DNA of 64,000 nt from Cesiribacter sp. SM1. Lineage in GTDB: Bacteria > Bacteroidota > Bacteroidia > Cytophagales > Cyclobacteriaceae. The translations under genes were made by a program, and so were the position numbers. Of this stretch, positions 60,703-64,000 are shown one piece after another (position 1 is the first letter of the stretch; each line of letters opens with the position of its first letter). The DNA lies in NCBI RefSeq assembly GCF_020178975.1, contig NZ_JAHXBU010000047.1, forward strand, positions 186,001-250,000, read 5' to 3'. The notes below the pieces were generated by a model that saw nothing but the letters and a program-made list of their open reading frames with translations, was not told the DNA's origin and did no database searches.

Positions 60703-63600
60703 TTATTTAGCCTTTTTTTTCCTTTGGTCTGGTTCTGCTGTTGTAACAGGTGATTCGTTACTGGCGGGTAGTGCAGGAGCCTGCTCAACGGCAAAGGCAC
60801 GGTTTATCAGTTCTGCCTGCTCTTTGTTATGTATTTTATAATAACCAGTGGCAGGAGAAGCACTTGCTTTACGGCCAATAAATTTAACCGGCCGCTGATA
60901 AACACGCAGAATGAAGTTCCAGGCACCCATGTTGGCTGGTTCTTCCTGCACCCAGTATACCTCGGCATTGGGGTAGTTGCTTGCCAGTTCTGCCTCAATT
61001 GCCTTTTCAGGGAACGGATACAGCTGCTCCACTCTTATGATGGCTACATCTGTACGCTTCTCTTCCTCCTGGCGCTCCAGCAGATCGTAGTAAATCTTGC
61101 CAGTACAAAGCAGTACCCGCTTTACATTCTCACCACGAACGTTGGTATCTGGCAGAACTTCCTGGAAGCGGCCTTCGGTAAGGGCGCTCATCGGGCTTAC
61201 CACCCGCGGGTGGCGCAGCAGCGATTTAGGCGACATTACCACCAGCGGCTTGCGGAAAGGCCATGCAAGCTGGCGGCGCATTAAGTGGAAGAAGTTTGCC
61301 GGGTCTGTAACGTTAGCTACAATCATGTTGTACTCAGCTGCAAGCTGCAGGAAACGTTCCGGACGGGCATTGGAGTGCTCTGGTCCCTGGCCTTCGTAGC
61401 CATGAGGCAGCAGGAGCACAAGACCATTCATTCGCTGCCACTTACTTTCGCTTGGGGTCAGGAACTGGTCAATCATTACCTGAGCACCATTGGCAAAGTC
61501 GCCAAACTGTGCTTCCCAGATTACCAGTGCGTTAGGGTTGGCCATGGCATAGCCAAACTCAAAGCCCATGGCGCCATACTCACTAAGCAGCGAGTTATAG
61601 ATCCTGAAAGGCTGCGAGTTGCCTTCGCTGATGTGGTTAAGGCTGTTGTAAGCCTGTCCGGTTTTAGCATCGTGCAGCACGGCATGGCGGTGCGAGAAAG
61701 TGCCCCGCTCCACATCCTGTCCTACCAGGCGAACCATGTTGCCCTGCTCCAGCAGCGATCCGTAGGCAAGCAGCTCTGCACCGGCCCAGTTCACTACTTT
61801 ATCATTGAAGAACATTTCCTGGCGCTGGCTCAGAGCTTTTTCGATCTGTTTGATCGGGCGGAAGCCCTGTGGGATTTTCACCAGCGCCTCTGCTACTTTA
61901 TGCAGGGTATCGAGCGGAACTCCGGTTTCCGGCGACTGGTCAAAATCTTCTGGCTTAGAGCGGCGCAGGTTGTGCCATGCCTGCTCAAGCTCCTGGTACT
62001 GGTAAGGGAGCGGCTTTTGCTTCACCATGTCGAGGCGGTCCTGCAGCAGCTGGCGGAACTCATCGTCCATCTTCTGGGCAAGCTGTGCATCTACATCACC
62101 ACGCTCCAGCAGGCGCTTGTTGTAAAACTCCCTTGGGTTAGCATGCTTACTGATGATGTTGTAGAGCTGCGGCTGCGTGAATTTAGGCTCGTCGCTCTCG
62201 TTATGGCCATGGCGGCGGTAGCACACCATGTCGATGAAAATGTCGTTGTTGAATTTCTGACGGTACTCTACTGCCAGCTTCATGCAGAATACCACAGCTT
62301 CCGGGTCGTCGCCATTTACGTGCAGCACAGGTGCATCCACTACTTTGGCAACATCTGTTGAGTATATGCTGGAGCGGGCATCATCGTAATCAGTGGTAAA
62401 GCCAACCTGGTTGTTAATTACAAAGTGAATGGTACCACCAGTGGTGTAGGCCTTGAGCTTACTCATCTGGATAAGCTCATACACAATACCCTGTCCAGCC
62501 ACGGCAGCATCGCCATGGATCAGGATGGGCAGCATGCTGTTTACATCGTTATTGTACTGCCAGTCTATTTTAGCACGGGTAAAGCCTTCTACAACGGGAT
62601 CTACTGCCTCCAGGTGCGAGGGGTTTGGTGCCAGCTTAAGGTTTACTACTTCATTGCCTACTTTTATCTGGCTGCTGTAGCCCATGTGGTATTTCACGTC
62701 ACCATCGCCCATGGTAAGGTCAACATCGTAGCCGCCTTCAAATTCATTGAAGATCTGCTCATAGGTTTTGCCCATGATGTTGGCCAGTACGTTAAGGCGT
62801 CCGCGGTGAGCCATGCCAATCACTACCTCTTTTACACCCAGCTTACCGGCGTGTGAAATGGCTGCATCGAGTGCCGGAATGGTACTTTCACCACCCTCCA
62901 GGGAGAAACGTTTCTGTCCAAGATATTTGGTGTGCAGGAAGTTTTCAAACACCACTGCTTCATTCAGCTTCCTTAGGATCTGCTTTTTCTCTTCCAGTGG
63001 CGGGTTAAACTTCAGGGCTTCTGATTCGGCTTTGTTCTTGAACCACTCCATCATATCCGGGTCGCGGATATACATATATTCAAAGCCCACAGTGCCCATG
63101 TAAATATAGTGCAGGGCATCTATGATTTGCTGAAGTGTGGCACGGCCAATGCCTATTTCCTTGCCGGCATCAAACTCCTGGTTCAGGTCGGCTTCGGTAA
63201 GGCCAAAGTCAGCAATATCGAGGTATGCTTTATGGTCGCGGCGCTTGCGCACCGGGTTGGTGTTGCTTTTCAGGTGACCGCGGCTGCGGTAAGCATGGAT
63301 CAGCTGGCTAACATTTAGCTCCTTGGCGTTGCCGCCGGAGATGGTTGGTGCAGCTGCAGCTGGTTTGTCGGCTACGTTTGCAGCCTCAGCGGTGTAAGCT
63401 TTTCCATTGCTTTGTGAAGATGCAGCTCCGTTTGAAGCTGTTTCGCCGGGAAGGGCAGGGTAAAATTTCTGTGCGAATTCAAACCCTTCAAAGAATTTTT
63501 GCCAGGTAGGATCCACTGAATTTGGATCCGCCTTGTATGCCTTGTACAGCTCTTCTATGTAGTTGCCGTGGGCATTGGCTATGTAACTGTATTTATCCAT
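60703..63600 (-). CDS. sucA: 2-oxoglutarate dehydrogenase E1 component
   Basis: A 965-aa thiamine diphosphate enzyme that decarboxylates 2-oxoglutarate and succinylates the E2 lipoyl group in the citric acid cycle. The N-terminus (YSYIANAHGNYIEELYKAYK) carries the E2-binding region. Family landmarks follow: FEYMYIRDPDMMEWFKNKAE, IGMAHRGRLNVLANIMGK, ILIHGDAAVAGQGIVYELIQ, TIHFVINNQVGFTTDYDDAR and QLYPFPEKAIEAEL, with the closing QEEPANMGAW. It is the first gene of the sucA-odhB-lpd operon and diverges from rpsP across a 269-base spacer. Confidence 0.97.
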   Translation of the reverse strand: MDKYSYIANAHGNYIEELYKAYKADPNSVDPTWQKFFEGFEFAQKFYPALPGETASNGAASSQSNGKAYTAEAANVADKPAAAAPTISGGNAKELNVSQLIHAYRSRGHLKSNTNPVRKRRDHKAYLDIADFGLTEADLNQEFDAGKEIGIGRATLQQIIDALHYIYMGTVGFEYMYIRDPDMMEWFKNKAESEALKFNPPLEEKKQILRKLNEAVVFENFLHTKYLGQKRFSLEGGESTIPALDAAISHAGKLGVKEVVIGMAHRGRLNVLANIMGKTYEQIFNEFEGGYDVDLTMGDGDVKYHMGYSSQIKVGNEVVNLKLAPNPSHLEAVDPVVEGFTRAKIDWQYNNDVNSMLPILIHGDAAVAGQGIVYELIQMSKLKAYTTGGTIHFVINNQVGFTTDYDDARSSIYSTDVAKVVDAPVLHVNGDDPEAVVFCMKLAVEYRQKFNNDIFIDMVCYRRHGHNESDEPKFTQPQLYNIISKHANPREFYNKRLLERGDVDAQLAQKMDDEFRQLLQDRLDMVKQKPLPYQYQELEQAWHNLRRSKPEDFDQSPETGVPLDTLHKVAEALVKIPQGFRPIKQIEKALSQRQEMFFNDKVVNWAGAELLAYGSLLEQGNMVRLVGQDVERGTFSHRHAVLHDAKTGQAYNSLNHISEGNSQPFRIYNSLLSEYGAMGFEFGYAMANPNALVIWEAQFGDFANGAQVMIDQFLTPSESKWQRMNGLVLLLPHGYEGQGPEHSNARPERFLQLAAEYNMIVANVTDPANFFHLMRRQLAWPFRKPLVVMSPKSLLRHPRVVSPMSALTEGRFQEVLPDTNVRGENVKRVLLCTGKIYYDLLERQEEEKRTDVAIIRVEQLYPFPEKAIEAELASNYPNAEVYWVQEEPANMGAWNFILRVYQRPVKFIGRKASASPATGYYKIHNKEQAELINRAFAVEQAPALPASNESPVTTAEPDQRKKKAK

Positions 63601-63784
63601 TTAAAAATAAACGTTTGCGCAAAAGTAACTAAGTTGTATGAGTTATAATAATTGTATATTCGCTTACGCAAATATTGCATATTTTCCGGTTACGTAAGTT
63701 TGGGCCACAATATAGTAAGGCTAAAAAGAAAAAACTGTTTTCAAAATAGTTAATGTTTAATCCCTAAATGCTAAAGGATTGATG

Positions 63785-63816
63785 TTGTGAAACTACCGGA
63801 ATTTTGCCTATCTTTG
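63785..63816 (+). promoter_or_regulatory. Bacteroidota-type promoter of rpsP
   Basis: TTG at 63785-63787, a 21-base spacer and TATCTTTG at 63809-63816 match the -33 / TAnnTTTG consensus. The mRNA leader to the rpsP ATG would be about 45-50 bases, AT-rich and without a Shine-Dalgarno. Confidence 0.75.
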
Positions 63817-63869
63817 CAGCCTGTTCAAAGCGGACGTGTTCCGCAGCTGAATTTATACTATATTATAAT

Positions 63870-64000
63870 ATGGCAGTTCGTATTCGTCTGGCCCGCAGAG
63901 GCCGCAAAAAACGCGCAATGTACGATGTAGTCGTTGCCGACGCTAGAGCACCACGTGATGGTCGCTTTATCGAAAAAATTGGTGTTTACAACCCTAACAC
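63870..64000 (+). CDS. rpsP: 30S ribosomal protein S16, N-terminal part (cut by window edge)
   Basis: The first 43 codons lie in the window. [20 protein letters not shown] followed by [22 protein letters not shown] is the characteristic start of S16, a component of the 30S body needed for assembly. The ATG at 63870 is preceded by an AT-rich leader (TATATTATAAT) without a Shine-Dalgarno, normal for ribosomal genes in this phylum. Downstream neighbours (often rimM and trmD) are outside the window. Confidence 0.96.
   Translation, partial: MAVRIRLARRGRKKRAMYDVVVADARAPRDGRFIEKIGVYNPN

Noticed and set aside
61285-62361. A 358-codon frame antisense to sucA
   Set aside because: sucA motifs cover the region; the antisense product has no recognisable domain.

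Overview
The window looks like a chromosomal segment of a member of the Bacteroidota, most likely order Cytophagales. The evidence is a stand-alone type IX secretion (T9SS) sorting-type domain, PorT-like and other small outer-membrane barrels, a DUF4834 protein, a CarB without the C-terminal allosteric domain, TAnnTTTG-type promoter boxes, and an almost complete lack of Shine-Dalgarno leaders. Genus and species cannot be told from the sequence alone. I see no prophage, insertion sequence, CRISPR array or rRNA operon; the single RNA gene found is a tRNA-Arg(ACG).

Layout. 1-14 kb: the 5' end of adhE, a TPR sensor histidine kinase, a secreted GMC oxidoreductase with its small subunit, a CPBP protease, a small barrel, a DsbA-like protein without CxxC next to a manganese catalase, three unknown or periplasmic small proteins, a 16-bp tandem repeat, the tRNA, a barrel and a PaaG-like isomerase. 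14-24 kb: a PAP2-like membrane protein overlapping rpoN, asnS, a GluR0-type ligand-gated channel, an Omp85-type barrel, a T9SS-domain mini-protein, a 52-aa YqaE/Pmp3 peptide, topoisomerase IB and a DJ-1/PfpI protein. 24-42 kb: a hydrolase, a glycosyltransferase fused to an alpha/alpha-toroid-like domain, prfB with its +1 frameshift, ilvE, cobalamin adenosyltransferase with a LolD/MacB-type ATPase, a 1000-aa membrane-TPR protein, gatC overlapping a PlsC-type acyltransferase, a barrel whose start codon lies in a long inverted repeat, a TVP38 protein with a rare strong Shine-Dalgarno, a PQQ dehydrogenase with an inserted cytochrome c, and a secreted protein gene split by a -1 frame change. 42-57 kb: carB, a 47-aa gene with a strong Shine-Dalgarno, an acetyltransferase, a DUF421 protein, a hydrolase / ECF sigma / membrane-protein operon, and two very large secreted Asp-box (VPS10-like) propellers. 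57-64 kb: lpd, odhB and sucA (the whole 2-oxoglutarate dehydrogenase complex, transcribed sucA to odhB to lpd) and the start of rpsP.

Most genes are separate units closed by clear intrinsic terminators, many shared by convergent neighbours. Real operons are few: sucA-odhB-lpd, hydrolase-ECF sigma-membrane protein, gluconate-dehydrogenase-like subunit plus GMC enzyme, plsC-gatC-TPR protein, and rpoN-PAP2. The best leads for something new are the GluR0-like channel, the frame-split gene at 40419-41779, the start-codon hairpin at 36912-36969, the SD-led 47-aa gene at 45295, and the toroid-fused glycosyltransferase with an altered active-site region. I did not find a clearly new multi-gene system.
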